Below, one piece after another: positions 1 through 8,008 of a stretch of DNA of 64,000 nucleotides. Each line of letters opens with the position of its first letter. The stretch's first letter is position 1. The DNA is taken from positions 930,001 to 994,000 of the forward strand of contig NZ_KI519454.1 in NCBI RefSeq assembly GCF_000482545.1, in the 5' to 3' direction. Source of the DNA: Arthrobacter sp. 35W (GTDB lineage: Bacteria; Actinomycetota; Actinomycetes; Actinomycetales; Micrococcaceae). Position numbers and translations under genes: made by a program. The notes under the pieces are model-generated. The model saw nothing but the letters and a program-made list of their open reading frames with translations, did not search any database and was not told the DNA's origin.

Positions 1-25
1 GACCCTGGTTGTCTTGGCCATTGGG

Positions 26-490
26 CTACGCGGTGGGTTCGATGGCCCGCAGGCCGCCGGCAACCTTGCGCTTGATGCGCCCCAGCATGGCCGTCATGCC
101 GCGCATGCGCAGCGGCGTGATGGCCCGGGTGAGGCCGAGCTGGTGCGGCATGTCATCGGGAACGGCGAGGATCTCCTCGGCGGTCAGCCCATCCAGTCCG
201 TCAAAGAGCACCGAGGCAAAGCCGCGCGTCGTCGGCGCCTCCGGAGGCGCCTGGAAGTACAGGCGCACGCGGTCGCCGTCGTCGTGCTTCTCGGCCTCAA
301 CGGTCAGGAACAGCGGCGACTGGCACTCCACCACCTGCTCGAGCAGTTCGGGGTGGTCCTTCAACCTCTCGGGCAGCGGCGGGAGCGAACGGGAGAACTC
401 CAGCAGCAGCTGGAGGCGCTCGGGCTCGTCAAGGGCCTGGAAGTCTTCAACAATCTCGGCCAGGGCGGCCGGCAACTTGTAAGTAGTCAT
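26..490 (-). CDS. sufE: SufE-family sulfur acceptor protein
   Basis: Protein of 154 residues. SufE proteins accept persulfide sulfur on a conserved cysteine and pass it on for Fe-S cluster assembly in the cytoplasm. The sequence shows the family signature VECQSPLFL with Cys56 as the expected acceptor, and a helical N-terminus (LPALAEIVEDFQ-like) typical of the fold. It lies directly downstream of a rhodanese gene on the same strand with a 48 bp gap, so a sulfur relay between the two products is likely; an equivalent adjacent pair (sseA and a sufE-like gene, Rv3283/Rv3284) exists in Mycobacterium tuberculosis. The start ATG has a weak AAGAG-type ribosome site. No cysteine desulfurase is visible nearby. 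Confidence 0.9.
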   Translation of the reverse strand: MTTYKLPAALAEIVEDFQALDEPERLQLLLEFSRSLPPLPERLKDHPELLEQVVECQSPLFLTVEAEKHDDGDRVRLYFQAPPEAPTTRGFASVLFDGLDGLTAEEILAVPDDMPHQLGLTRAITPLRMRGMTAMLGRIKRKVAGGLRAIEPTA

Positions 491-508
491 CTCTTCAAGC
501 GTACTGAA

Positions 509-536
509 GAAATGCGGGCCCCGAGGCCCGCATTTC
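509..536 (-). terminator. Perfect 12-bp hairpin between the rhodanese and sufE
   Basis: GAAATGCGGGCC (509-520) and GGCCCGCATTTC (525-536) form a perfect stem with a 4-nt loop, starting 3 bases after the rhodanese stop codon. On the minus strand it is followed by TTCAGT, only weakly U-rich. It may be a partial terminator or an mRNA-stabilising element that lowers sufE relative to the upstream gene. Confidence 0.5.
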
Positions 537-538
537 GT

Positions 539-1456
539 CTAGTTGCTTCCGGGAACCTCTCCCCGCTCGGCGCCCTTGACGATGGGTACGCGCACGGCGT
601 TGCCCCATTCGGTCCAGGAGCCGTCGTAGTTGCGCACAGAGTCGAAGCCCAGCAGGTACTTCAGCGCGAACCAGGTGTGGCTGGAACGCTCGCCGATGCG
701 GCAGTAGGCCACGACGTCGTCGCCGGCGGTGAGGCCGGCCTCGTCCAGGTAGATGGCCTCGAGCTCGGGGCGGCTGCGGTAGGTGCCGTCCTCGGCTGCG
801 GCACGGGCCCACGGCACGGAGGCGGCGGTGGGGATGTGGCCGCCGCGCAGGGCGCCTTCCTCGGGGTAGGCGGGCATGTGGGTGCGGACGCCGGTGTACT
901 CCTCGGGGGAGCGGACATCGATCAGCGGCTTGCCCAGGTGCGCGAGGACATCCTCCTTGAAGGCGCGGATCGGGGCGTCATTGCGCTCCACCACGGGGTA
1001 CTCGCCGGGGGCAGCCTCGGTCTTGTCCGTCGTGAGCCCGCGGCCCTCGGCAATCCACTTGTCGCGGCCGCCGTCGAGCAGGCGGACGTCCTCGTGGCCG
1101 AAGAGGGTGAAGACCCACAGGGCGTAGGCGGCCCACCAGTTGGACTTGTCGCCGTAGATGACCACGGTGCTGTCGCGGGAAATGCCCTTGGCAGCGGCCA
1201 GGGCGGCGAAGTCGGCGCCGTCAATGTAGTCGCGGGTTACCTCATCGTTGAGGTCCGTGTGCCAATCGATCTTCACGGCACCGGGGATGTGGCCGGTCTC
1301 GTAGAGCAGTACGTCCTCATCGGACTCCACCACCACGAGGGAGCCATCGGCCGTGGCGCCGCTGGCCAGGGCCTCGGCGAGCCACGCCGTGGAGACCAGA
1401 CGCTCCGGGTGCGCGTACGCGGTGAACTTCTCGTTCGTTTCAACTGCAACGGCCAT
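539..1456 (-). CDS. sseA: Thiosulfate sulfurtransferase (two-domain rhodanese)
   Basis: Protein of 305 residues with two rhodanese domains, roughly residues 15-140 and 165-295. Rhodaneses move sulfane sulfur from thiosulfate or 3-mercaptopyruvate to an acceptor through a cysteine persulfide. The C-terminal loop CRIGERSSH holds the catalytic Cys252; the N-terminal domain lacks a corresponding cysteine, as usual for the tandem form. The reading frame stays open upstream to 1543, but the ATG at 1456 is preferred: it is preceded by GAGGG and gives a normal family length. The gene precedes sufE and diverges from zapE across about 240 bp. The symbol follows the M. tuberculosis sseA/sufE pair and is less certain than the function. 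Confidence 0.88.
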   Translation of the reverse strand: MAVAVETNEKFTAYAHPERLVSTAWLAEALASGATADGSLVVVESDEDVLLYETGHIPGAVKIDWHTDLNDEVTRDYIDGADFAALAAAKGISRDSTVVIYGDKSNWWAAYALWVFTLFGHEDVRLLDGGRDKWIAEGRGLTTDKTEAAPGEYPVVERNDAPIRAFKEDVLAHLGKPLIDVRSPEEYTGVRTHMPAYPEEGALRGGHIPTAASVPWARAAAEDGTYRSRPELEAIYLDEAGLTAGDDVVAYCRIGERSSHTWFALKYLLGFDSVRNYDGSWTEWGNAVRVPIVKGAERGEVPGSN

Positions 1457-1699
1457 AGTGCCCTCACTTCTTGGATCAATGGTTGTCGTTTCGGTGCGCG
1501 GGCGCCCCAAGCGTCCGCGCTCCCCTCTCCACAGCGTAGCCACAGCACTGGTTCAAAAATTCCCGGCGTTAATCTGGCGCAACATGGTGCGCACCTGGTT
1601 GGCGGTATTCTTGCTGTGGCCCTCCCGCGGGCCACCCTTCACCCAGGTGCGCATTTTTACCGCACCAGACGTTTCCGGCATCGCAACGAATGGACCCCC

Positions 1700-2743
1700 T
1701 TGGTACAGCTTGAGCAACTCTCCTCCCGTAAACCGTCGATGTCGGTGGATGAGCTGCTCAAGGGCTTCCACCCGTCGCCGCGCTTCGGCGAGGTCTCCTT
1801 CGCCAGCTACCGGCCGGACCCGTCGCAGCCGTCCCAGGCCGCGGCCGTCAAGGCTCTGGAGCACTTCGGCTCCACCATCGGCCGCACCAAGGCCACCGGC
1901 CTGCGCAAACTCTTTGGCGGCAAGGCCAAAAAGGACACCAGCCGCGCCGGCATCTACCTCGACGGCGGGTTCGGCGTCGGCAAGACCCACCTGCTGTCCT
2001 CGCTCTGGCACCAGGTGGAGGGCCCCAAGGCCTTCGGCACCTTTGTGGAGTACACCAACCTGGTGGGTGCGCTCTCCTTCCGCAAGACGGTGGAGGCGCT
2101 CAGCCACTACACGCTGGTGTGCATCGACGAGTTCGAGCTGGACGATCCGGGCGACACCGTGCTGATGTCCCGCCTGATGCGCGAGCTGGCCGACGCCGGC
2201 GTGAAGCTTGCCGCCACGTCCAACACGCTGCCCGGTTCGCTGGGTGAGGGCCGCTTTGCCGCCGTCGACTTCGCCCGTGAGATCCAGGTGCTGGCGGACC
2301 AGTTCGATGTGCTGCGCATTGACGGCGAGGACTTCCGCCACCGCGGCCTGCCCACCCCGCCCAAGCCGCTGCACAACAGCGATCTGGACGCCTCCATGAA
2401 GCGCGAGTTTGACGGCCAGACGGTGGCAGTGGACGATTTCGCCACGCTGGTGGAACACCTCGCCGGCGTGCACCCCTCCCGGTACCGCCAGCTGCTGGAC
2501 GGTGTGGACGCCGTCGTCTGGAAGGACGTCCACACCATTTCCGAGCAGTCGGTGGCGCTGCGCTTTGTGGTGCTGGCCGACAGGCTCTACGACAAGGATG
2601 TGCCGATCCTGGCCAGCGGCGTTCCGCTGGATGAGCTCTTCACCCCGGAAATGATGAACGGCGGCTACATGAAGAAGTACTTCCGCGCTGTCTCCCGCCT
2701 CACGGCACTGGCCCGCGAGGCCCAGACGCACGAGCCCAGCTGA
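1700..2743 (+). CDS. zapE: ZapE/AFG1-family P-loop ATPase (cell division)
   Basis: AFG1/ZapE-type AAA ATPase; in E. coli ZapE associates with the Z ring and destabilises FtsZ polymers. With the TTG start at 1700 it has 347 residues, a normal length for actinobacterial members. Visible motifs are Walker A GGFGVGKTHL near residue 89 and Walker B VCIDEFEL near 140, followed by the conserved ATSNTLPGSLGEGRF segment. The start is uncertain: an in-frame ATG at 1739 gives 334 residues but has no ribosome site, whereas the TTG has a GGA about 6 bases upstream and adds the segment VQLEQLSSRKP, which resembles what I expect of the family N-terminus. The same frame is open much further upstream, but that part is only the antisense of the rhodanese and sufE genes. 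Confidence 0.85.
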   Translation: MVQLEQLSSRKPSMSVDELLKGFHPSPRFGEVSFASYRPDPSQPSQAAAVKALEHFGSTIGRTKATGLRKLFGGKAKKDTSRAGIYLDGGFGVGKTHLLSSLWHQVEGPKAFGTFVEYTNLVGALSFRKTVEALSHYTLVCIDEFELDDPGDTVLMSRLMRELADAGVKLAATSNTLPGSLGEGRFAAVDFAREIQVLADQFDVLRIDGEDFRHRGLPTPPKPLHNSDLDASMKREFDGQTVAVDDFATLVEHLAGVHPSRYRQLLDGVDAVVWKDVHTISEQSVALRFVVLADRLYDKDVPILASGVPLDELFTPEMMNGGYMKKYFRAVSRLTALAREAQTHEPS

Positions 2744-2864
2744 CGCCTAGCCGTTCAATTCCTCCCGGCCGGTGGAGGGTCCGTCCCGCCGTGGGCGCAT
2801 CCGGAATGTTCATGCCCTGGGTTCCGTTCTTCTTAATGGTCCAACTGGTCCAGAGGAGAACATC

Positions 2865-3749
2865 ATGTCGACACGTTTTTCAGCACCCACCGGCGCGCCC
2901 TTGGTCGCCGTCGTCGGCGGAACCGGCAAGCAGGGCGGATCCGTCATCGACGCTCTGCTGGCCCACGGCGCGCGGGTGCGCGCCCTCGTTCGCGACCCGG
3001 ACACCCCGAAGGCGCGGGCCTTGGCGGAGCGCGGAGTCGACCTGGCGGTCGGCGACTTCACCGACCCCGCGTCGCTCGCGGCGCTGTTTGACGGCGTGGA
3101 TGCCGCGTTCGCGATGACCACGCCGTTCCAGAGCAGCACCGAACAGGAGACGGCGGACGGGATCGCTCTTGCCGACGCCGCGGCCGGGGCCGGCGTCCCA
3201 CACCTCGTGTTCAGCTCCGTCGGTGGCGCCGAGCGGGAAACGGGCATCGGGCACTTCGAGAGCAAACGCCGTGTCGAAGAGCACATCGAAGCGCTGGGCA
3301 TCCACCACACCTTCCTCCGCCCGGTCCTCTTCATGGACAATCTGTCCGGATTCATGACGAGCGTCGAGAACGGCCAGGTAGTCGTCCGAATGGCGCTTCC
3401 CGACGGCATCGCGCTGCAGATGGTCGCCGTGCGTGATATCGGCCGGGCAGCCGCGGCCATCCTGCTCGGCGGAACCGCTGTCGAGGGCGGCAGCGTCGAG
3501 ATCGCCGGCGACACCCTGACCGGCTCGCAGATCGCCCAGGCCATTGGCGCCCATGCGGGCCTTCCCGCACGGTACGAGGCACTGCCGCTGGAGGCCATCG
3601 CCGCCTACGGCGACACAGCCGCCATGTTCCGTTGGTTCGCCGAAACGCCCGCCTACCAGGCGGACTTCGCGGCGACCCGCGCACTCGCACCCGACGTCCT
3701 GGACCTCAACGCCTGGCTGGCCTTCTCAAACTGGCACCTTGGCGCGTGA
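2865..3749 (+). CDS. NmrA-like NAD(P)-binding protein
   Basis: Protein of 294 residues of the atypical short-chain dehydrogenase type (NmrA/HSCARG-like). The N-terminal Rossmann loop is GGTGKQGG at residues 18-25, followed by VRALVRDPDTPKA, typical of NADP-binding NmrA relatives. These proteins act as redox sensors or as isoflavone-reductase-like enzymes, so a specific reaction cannot be named. The start at 2865 is chosen because AGAGGAGAA lies just upstream; the frame is open from 2772. The gene stands alone and converges on the BenE gene with a 36 bp gap. Confidence 0.8.
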   Translation: MSTRFSAPTGAPLVAVVGGTGKQGGSVIDALLAHGARVRALVRDPDTPKARALAERGVDLAVGDFTDPASLAALFDGVDAAFAMTTPFQSSTEQETADGIALADAAAGAGVPHLVFSSVGGAERETGIGHFESKRRVEEHIEALGIHHTFLRPVLFMDNLSGFMTSVENGQVVVRMALPDGIALQMVAVRDIGRAAAAILLGGTAVEGGSVEIAGDTLTGSQIAQAIGAHAGLPARYEALPLEAIAAYGDTAAMFRWFAETPAYQADFAATRALAPDVLDLNAWLAFSNWHLGA

Positions 3750-3785
3750 CCCGCTCCCGGCCCTCACACAGCGGGGCGTCCATCA

Positions 3786-5072
3786 TCAGGAAGCGGCCTC
3801 GGCGTCCTGCCGGGCTGAATGCACCGGCGCCTTGCGGCGGCTGGTGAGGAGCCAGCGCACCAGCAGGCCCGCCAGCAGCGCCCAGAAGGCCGCACCGATG
3901 CCGCCGAAGCTCAGGCCCGACGCCGCCATCAGGAACGTGACGATGGCGCCAATGCGCTCGTGCGGGTCCTGCAGGGCCGCGGCAATGGCCGAGGCCATGG
4001 TGCCCAGCAGCGCCAGGCCCGCCACCGCCTCCACCAGCCCCGCCGGAGCCGCAGCCACCAGGCTCACCAGCGCCGCCGACGTCGCGGCCAGCACCAGATA
4101 GGCCCAGCCGGAGCTGAACGCGGCGATCCACCGCCGCTTGGGGTCGTGTCCGGCCTCCTCGCCCGCCGCCAGGGCCGCGCTGAGGGCCGCCAGATTGATG
4201 GCGTGCCCGCCAAACGGCGCACCGGCCATGGTGCCCACTCCCGTCACCACCATGGACGAGCGCCACGGCGTGGTGAAGCCAAAGGACTTCAGCACCGCCA
4301 CACCCGGGATGTTCTGCGAGGCCATGGTGACGATGAACAGCGGCAGGGCAATGCCGGCCAGCGCCTGCAGACTCAGCGCCGGCGTCGTCCACACCAGGGC
4401 CGGCAGGAGCGGGGCGCCCGCGAGGCTGGCCCCCGTCGCGCCAAGGTAGATGCCGATGACGGCGAGGGCCACGGCGAGAGCCACCGGGACGGCCCAGCGC
4501 GAGGCGAGCTTCATCACCACCAGCCAACTGATGATGACAGGTGCAACCAATAGGGGAGTGGAACCGAGGGATTTGAACGGGGCCAGACAAAGCGAGAGCA
4601 GCACACCGGCCAGCATGGCCTGCGCCAGCGCCACCGGAATCCTGCCGATCAGGCTGCCCAGCGCCGGCACCAGCCCGGTGAGCACGATCATGGCCCCCAC
4701 GGCCAGGAACGCGCCGACGGCGGCCGGCCAGCCGCCGTCGACCATTCCAGTGCTCACCAGCAGCGCGGCCCCCGGTGTGGACCAGGCCAGCGTGACGGGC
4801 ACGCGGCTGCGCCAGGACAGCAGCAGCACGCCCAGCCCAAAGGTGAGGGTCAACGCCAGCAACCCCGAGGCCGCCTGCGCATCGGTGGCACCCACGGCCT
4901 TGAGCCCGGCGAGCACCACCGCGAACGACGACGTGAAACCCACCAGCGCTGTGACGATTCCCGCGACCACTTGGCGGGAGATGCCACGATCGGCGGGATG
5001 GTGGTGCTCAGGGCGGGTTGCTGCGTCGACGGCGTCGGCTGGATCGGCGGCCGAATGGGCGCTGTGGTGCAT
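3786..5072 (-). CDS. benE: BenE-family benzoate/H+ symporter-like transporter
   Basis: Integral membrane protein of 428 residues with about 12 hydrophobic segments, beginning after a 30-residue His-rich cytoplasmic tail. The segment WSTPGAALL and the later GVAVLKSFGFTTPW and GAPFGGHAINLAAL resemble the BenE family within the APC superfamily, whose founding member imports benzoate. No benzoate catabolic genes are near, so the substrate is unproven. The start ATG has a GAAAGAAG-like ribosome site. The gene converges on the NmrA-family gene. Confidence 0.8.
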   Translation of the reverse strand: MHHSAHSAADPADAVDAATRPEHHHPADRGISRQVVAGIVTALVGFTSSFAVVLAGLKAVGATDAQAASGLLALTLTFGLGVLLLSWRSRVPVTLAWSTPGAALLVSTGMVDGGWPAAVGAFLAVGAMIVLTGLVPALGSLIGRIPVALAQAMLAGVLLSLCLAPFKSLGSTPLLVAPVIISWLVVMKLASRWAVPVALAVALAVIGIYLGATGASLAGAPLLPALVWTTPALSLQALAGIALPLFIVTMASQNIPGVAVLKSFGFTTPWRSSMVVTGVGTMAGAPFGGHAINLAALSAALAAGEEAGHDPKRRWIAAFSSGWAYLVLAATSAALVSLVAAAPAGLVEAVAGLALLGTMASAIAAALQDPHERIGAIVTFLMAASGLSFGGIGAAFWALLAGLLVRWLLTSRRKAPVHSARQDAEAAS

Positions 5073-5188
5073 GGATGCTTCTTTCGTACTGATCGTTTAA
5101 GTTCAAGAACGCCGTTTAAGTGCAAGAACGCCGGTTCCGCCTCTCGGCAGTACCGGCGTCCTCTGACGCAATTCTTAGGGCAAGGCTC

Positions 5189-5398
5189 CTAGGCCGGATC
5201 CTCCGGCTTTGCTTCGCCGGCAACGCCGTCTACGAAGTTGGAGGCCGCACTCTGGGCGCCGTCGATCTGGTCTTTGAACTTGTCACCGGTCTTGTCATCG
5301 ATGAAGTCACCAACCTTTTCGATGCCGTCCTTGACTACGTCCTCGTGGCCGTGGATCAGCTCTTCGGCCTTGCCCTTGATGTCGTCAAAAATAGACAA
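5189..5398 (-). CDS. Small Rv0909-like (antitoxin-family) protein
   Basis: Acidic protein of 69 residues dominated by an amphipathic pattern (FDDIKGKAEELIHGHEDVV, then KVGDFIDDKTG). It resembles the actinobacterial Rv0909-type family annotated as antitoxins. No toxin gene is adjacent, so an antitoxin role is doubtful here and a stress-related helical protein is equally possible. The frame opens at 5428, but the TTG at 5398 is the likely start: GGGAGG lies 6 bases upstream and the protein then begins with the expected LSIFDDIKGKA. It diverges from the guanidine riboswitch and SMR gene. Confidence 0.7.
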   Translation of the reverse strand: MSIFDDIKGKAEELIHGHEDVVKDGIEKVGDFIDDKTGDKFKDQIDGAQSAASNFVDGVAGEAKPEDPA

Positions 5399-5562
5399 CA
5401 GGCACCTCCCTTCGTCCGGCGGAGCCATTTTGCTCCAACACCAGTGATCCTAACCCCGGTTTCCATGCCCGCCAAGGGTCTCAAGGAGGTGAATTTGGGG
5501 TGTGTCGCAGCTAACTGCCAGCCGCGGAGAAATGTGGAATGCTTGAATAGCCAGCAGGCACC

Positions 5563-5604
5563 CCGGACGAGGTGCGCCGTACCCGGACAGCGACAAGACG
5601 GCGT
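5563..5604 (+). promoter_or_regulatory. Guanidine-III riboswitch (ykkC-III)
   Basis: The stretch beginning CCGGACGAGGTGCGCCGT, continuing ACCCGGACAGCGACAAGACG and ending GCGT follows the ykkC-III/guanidine-III aptamer almost base for base as I know it from Thermobifida fusca. P1 forms between CCGG (5563-5566) and CCGG (5583-5586), extended by GGT/ACC. The pseudoknot forms between GCGCCGT (5574-5580) and ACGGCGT (5598-5604). The ribosome site GGGGAG follows at once at 5605-5610, with the ATG at 5618, so guanidine binding would plausibly change access to the ribosome site. The downstream SMR exporter is the expected target. Confidence 0.9.
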
Positions 5605-5617
5605 GGGGAGGTTTGTC

Positions 5618-5932
5618 ATGGCGTGGATCGTTTTGATTGTGTCCGGGTTGCTCGAGGCCGTATGGGCCACAGCGCTGGGCAAGAGTGCCGGCTTCACCAA
5701 GGTTGGCCCCACCATCGTTTTTGCGGTGTCCATTGTGGCCAGCATGGCCGGCCTCGCGTGGGCGATGCGGACGCTGCCCGTGGGCACGTCCTATGCCGTC
5801 TGGGTGGGGATTGGCGCGGCGCTGACGGTCGGATACGCCATGGCCACGGGTACCGAGACTGTATCCCTGGTGAAGATCCTGCTCGTTCTGGGGATTGTCG
5901 GCTGCGTTATTGGCCTTAAGGTGCTGCACTAG
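5618..5932 (+). CDS. gdx: SMR-family exporter, probably guanidinium (Gdx/SugE type)
   Basis: Four-helix small multidrug resistance protein of 104 residues. Glu13 in SGLLEAVWA is the conserved membrane glutamate that binds cation and proton. The second half carries the family pattern LPVGTSYAVWVGIGA. SMR proteins of the SugE/Gdx branch export guanidinium in exchange for protons, and the guanidine-III riboswitch directly upstream strongly supports that substrate over quaternary amines. The frame stays open upstream to 5120, but the ATG at 5618 is right because the riboswitch and GGGGAGG site precede it. It appears to be a single-gene unit. Confidence 0.9.
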   Translation: MAWIVLIVSGLLEAVWATALGKSAGFTKVGPTIVFAVSIVASMAGLAWAMRTLPVGTSYAVWVGIGAALTVGYAMATGTETVSLVKILLVLGIVGCVIGLKVLH

Positions 5933-6282
5933 AGCTGTGCCGGTGGCGGCCGTTCGATCGCAATTCTGGTGGCGCGGCCCCATCCATCGGTGGCTCGACT
6001 CCGAAGACAAGGTACGGCGGAAAACCACGACCCTCGCCGGGGCATGGCTGCATCCGCATCATGCCGGGGCAATGGGTGAGGAATGCCCGTGACGACACCA
6101 GAATTCTTTTGGCCTTTTCCAATTGCTCCCATGGCAGAGGGTAGGCACCAGACGTGCCTCATGCTGCGGGGGATGGAGTCGATCGGGACGGCGCCGGGGC
6201 CCCGCCCGGTTGATGCCTAGGCCCCAACCGATTAACGGCATCCTCAGCGGTGCACCTGCCCGAAACGGGTTTGAGGCAACGA
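5933..6282. other. Intergenic stretch without a recognisable gene
   Basis: About 350 bases between the SMR gene and the terminator of tRNA-Val. Several reading frames are open but none has a ribosome site or a recognisable protein. I see no structured RNA here. Confidence 0.6.
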
Positions 6283-6325
6283 AAAAGTCCCTCTGGACAG
6301 CGTTTCTGCTGTTCAGAGGGACTTT
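6283..6325 (-). terminator. Terminator of tRNA-Val(CAC)
   Basis: On the minus strand AGTCCCTCTG-A-ACAGC pairs with GCTGT-C-CAGAGGGACT, a long stem with one mismatch, followed by TTTTTC. It sits just downstream of the minus-strand tRNA gene. Confidence 0.85.
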
Positions 6326-6330
6326 CTTGT

Positions 6331-6405
6331 TGGTGGGCGATACTGGGTTCGAACCAGTGACCTCTTCGGTGTGAACGAAGCGCGCTACCACTGCGCCAAT
6401 CGCCC
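6331..6405 (-). tRNA. tRNA-Val, anticodon CAC
   Basis: Full cloverleaf on the minus strand: acceptor GGGCGAT/ATCGCCC, D arm GCGCAGTGGTAGCGC, anticodon arm CTTCG-TTCACAC-CGAAG with CAC, T arm with GGTTCGAACC, discriminator A and an encoded CCA. Its body is almost identical to the two tRNA-Val(GAC) genes at 7.5 and 7.8 kb; it differs mainly in the anticodon arm. Confidence 0.95.
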
Positions 6406-7150
6406 ATAGAAACGTAGTAGGACATTCACCTTTGCACCGCGTGATGCCTGCCGTTCCTGCGTGCTCAAAAAGCATAAACGAAACTTTCCGAAGTGCATAA
6501 TCGGCGCGGAAAGCCCCCAGTTTGCAGTGAAATCGTCCGCGCCCTGCATCTGGGCGAGTGGGTCCGCAGCCCGATGGGCGCGAGAGTGGGGAACCGTGCG
6601 CCGTCGTCGTCCCCTTCTCAGATCGACACGGCAGTTGTGGCGGGTTCCGTCGCCGCAAACCCGCCACAGCTGCTGGCTCGATTCGTTGGTCGAGTGAAGC
6701 CGAGACCTTCCTTGGCCGACGGCGGCCGGGGACACCGTCGGTCGAGCCTGTCGAGACCCAGGGGCGCGGCTGCGGTCATGACGCAGTTCCCCGCCCAGGA
6801 TGCGACTGTTACTGCGTCCTGGAAGGGATTCGACGTCGCCGGCGGGCATGCGTCAGTGTCACCAGGTCTCGTTCCCCAGCCGCTCCCACAGCTCACAAGC
6901 TCGCCGCGGGCCCCTCGCGGCCGAGGGCCCAGGCTCGACCAGCGGGGCCAAGGTCAAACCAGCGGGGAAAGCGGTATTGCGGGAATGTGGCGCAGGCAAC
7001 AAAAGCAATTTGTGCCAAATTGTGTGGTTTTGGCCGGAAATGGCCATCGAATCACACCGTTGTAGTTCGTTCGGCGTTGGGCAAAATCCGCGCCAATGCT
7101 GGGATCGGGGCGGTTTCTCCGCCTCCGCCAGGCACCTGGATGGCCGCCGA
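6406..7150. other. Long intergenic region carrying palindromic repeats
   Basis: About 745 bases between divergent tRNA genes. Open frames on both strands, up to 234 codons, look like high-GC artefacts: they lack ribosome sites and known motifs and run into the tRNA genes. The only structured content I see is the pair of GGTCGAG...GAGACC repeats at 6688-6758. Confidence 0.6.
6688..6758. repeat. Two REP-like palindromic repeats
   Basis: GGTCGAGCCTGTCGAGACC at 6740-6758 is an imperfect palindrome. A divergent copy, GGTCGAGTGAAGCCGAGACC, lies at 6688-6707. The same 19-base unit returns at 19625 and 35858, always between genes. Confidence 0.7.
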
Positions 7151-7151
7151 T

Positions 7152-7181
7152 TTGGTGGTTCGGGAAATGGTCGGGTACAGT
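7152..7181 (+). promoter_or_regulatory. Promoter of the tRNA-Gly/Cys/Val set
   Basis: TTGGTG (7152-7157), an 18-base spacer and TACAGT (7176-7181), preceding the first tRNA by about 60 bases. The second tRNA set has the same arrangement, including CGGG directly before the -10 box. Confidence 0.55.
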
Positions 7182-7241
7182 TTTCAACGCAAGGAACACA
7201 GCGGCCCGGTTCGAAAGAAACCGGGGCCAAGCGTTCCTTCT

Positions 7242-7313
7242 GCGGATGTGGCTCAGTGGTAGAGCATCACCTTGCCAAGGTGAGGGTCGCGAGTTCGAAT
7301 CTCGTCATCCGCT
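7242..7313 (+). tRNA. tRNA-Gly, anticodon GCC (copy 1)
   Basis: Cloverleaf of 72 nt: acceptor GCGGATG/CATCCGC, D arm GCTCAGTGGTAGAGC, anticodon loop TTGCCAA, T arm GAGTTCGAATCTC, discriminator T. CCA is not encoded. The second copy at 7647 has the same sequence. Confidence 0.95.
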
Positions 7314-7380
7314 CGCAGAACACTGTATTGGTGTTCTTGCGTGTAGTATCCAATGGATGCAACATGCAGGACGCTGACAC

Positions 7381-7454
7381 GGTGGGGTGGCCGAGAGGCG
7401 AGGCAACGGCCTGCAAAGCCGTGTACACGGGTTCGAATCCCGTTCCCACCTCCA
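7381..7454 (+). tRNA. tRNA-Cys, anticodon GCA
   Basis: Acceptor GGTGGGG/TCCCACC with a G-U pair, anticodon arm ACGGC-CTGCAAA-GCCGT with GCA, T arm CGGGTTCGAATCCCG, discriminator T and an encoded CCA. Confidence 0.93.
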
Positions 7455-7488
7455 GACTCTTGGTGGTTTGCAAATCCCATTGCAAAAT

Positions 7489-7560
7489 GGGCGATTGGCG
7501 CAGCGGTAGCGCGCTTCCCTGACACGGAAGAGGTCACTGGTTCGATCCCAGTATCGCCCA
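7489..7560 (+). tRNA. tRNA-Val, anticodon GAC (copy 1)
   Basis: Acceptor GGGCGAT/ATCGCCC, anticodon arm CTTCC-CTGACAC-GGAAG with GAC, T arm CTGGTTCGATCCCAG, discriminator A. CCA is not encoded in this copy, although it is in the second copy at 7787. Confidence 0.95.
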
Positions 7561-7600
7561 CTCAACTGGACGCAAGTCCAACGTTGAACCCGGTGCTCGA

Positions 7601-7630
7601 TTGGTTATCGAGTGTTGAATCGGGTAAAGT
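7601..7630 (+). promoter_or_regulatory. Promoter of the second tRNA-Gly copy
   Basis: TTGGTT (7601-7606), an 18-base spacer and TAAAGT (7625-7630), about 17 bases before the tRNA. Spacing and flanking CGGG match the promoter at 7152. Confidence 0.55.
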
Positions 7631-7646
7631 AGTACAGCAACAACAT

Positions 7647-7718
7647 GCGGATGTGGCTCAGTGGTAGAGCATCACCTTGCCAAGGTGAGGGTCGCGAGTT
7701 CGAATCTCGTCATCCGCT
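7647..7718 (+). tRNA. tRNA-Gly, anticodon GCC (copy 2)
   Basis: Same 72-nt sequence as the copy at 7242, including the T discriminator. It has its own promoter and is followed by a terminator-like hairpin 16 bases later. Confidence 0.95.
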
Positions 7719-7733
7719 CGCATGCAACCAAAG

Positions 7734-7763
7734 CTGCCGGACTCCTTGGGGTCCGGCAGTTTT
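7734..7763 (+). terminator. Hairpin terminator after tRNA-Gly copy 2
   Basis: CTGCCGGAC and GTCCGGCAG form a perfect 9-bp stem followed by TTTT. It lies between tRNA-Gly and tRNA-Val, so the tRNA-Val copy 2 is either expressed by read-through or has its own start. Confidence 0.8.
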
Positions 7764-7786
7764 GCACAGGCGGGGAAACCCGTTCT

Positions 7787-7861
7787 GGGCGATTGGCGCA
7801 GCGGTAGCGCGCTTCCCTGACACGGAAGAGGTCACTGGTTCGATCCCAGTATCGCCCACCA
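7787..7861 (+). tRNA. tRNA-Val, anticodon GAC (copy 2)
   Basis: Same cloverleaf as the copy at 7489, here with an encoded CCA. It lies 23 bases past a terminator-like hairpin and just ahead of another. Confidence 0.95.
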
Positions 7862-7867
7862 AGAATG

Positions 7868-7906
7868 CACGGAAGGGAACCGCCATCATGGTGGTTCCCT
7901 TCCGTG
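7868..7906 (+). terminator. Terminator closing the tRNA cluster
   Basis: CACGGAAGGGAACC (7868-7881) pairs perfectly with GGTTCCCTTCCGTG (7893-7906), followed by TTTA. Confidence 0.8.
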
Positions 7907-8008
7907 TTTAACTGCGACGGCGTTGCAGCCCGACGGCGGATCCCACCTGGCCGGCTTGACCCCGGGAGCGTTTGGATGCGTGTCGGGGGCTAGTGGAATA
8001 GTTGAGCC

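Noticed and set aside
14-1699. 909-codon plus-strand frame running into zapE
   Set aside because: The part before about 1700 is antisense to sufE and the rhodanese, which carry clear family motifs on the minus strand.
5189-5398. Toxin-antitoxin pair
   Set aside because: The protein is antitoxin-family-like, but no toxin reading frame lies beside it; the neighbour is an exporter under a guanidine riboswitch.
6558-7262. Open frame of 234 codons before the tRNA cluster
   Set aside because: It runs into the tRNA-Gly gene, lacks a ribosome site and reads as low-complexity sequence.
7242-7861. Repeated segments that could be taken for a CRISPR or IS repeat
   Set aside because: The repeats are the duplicated tRNA-Gly and tRNA-Val genes with full cloverleafs.
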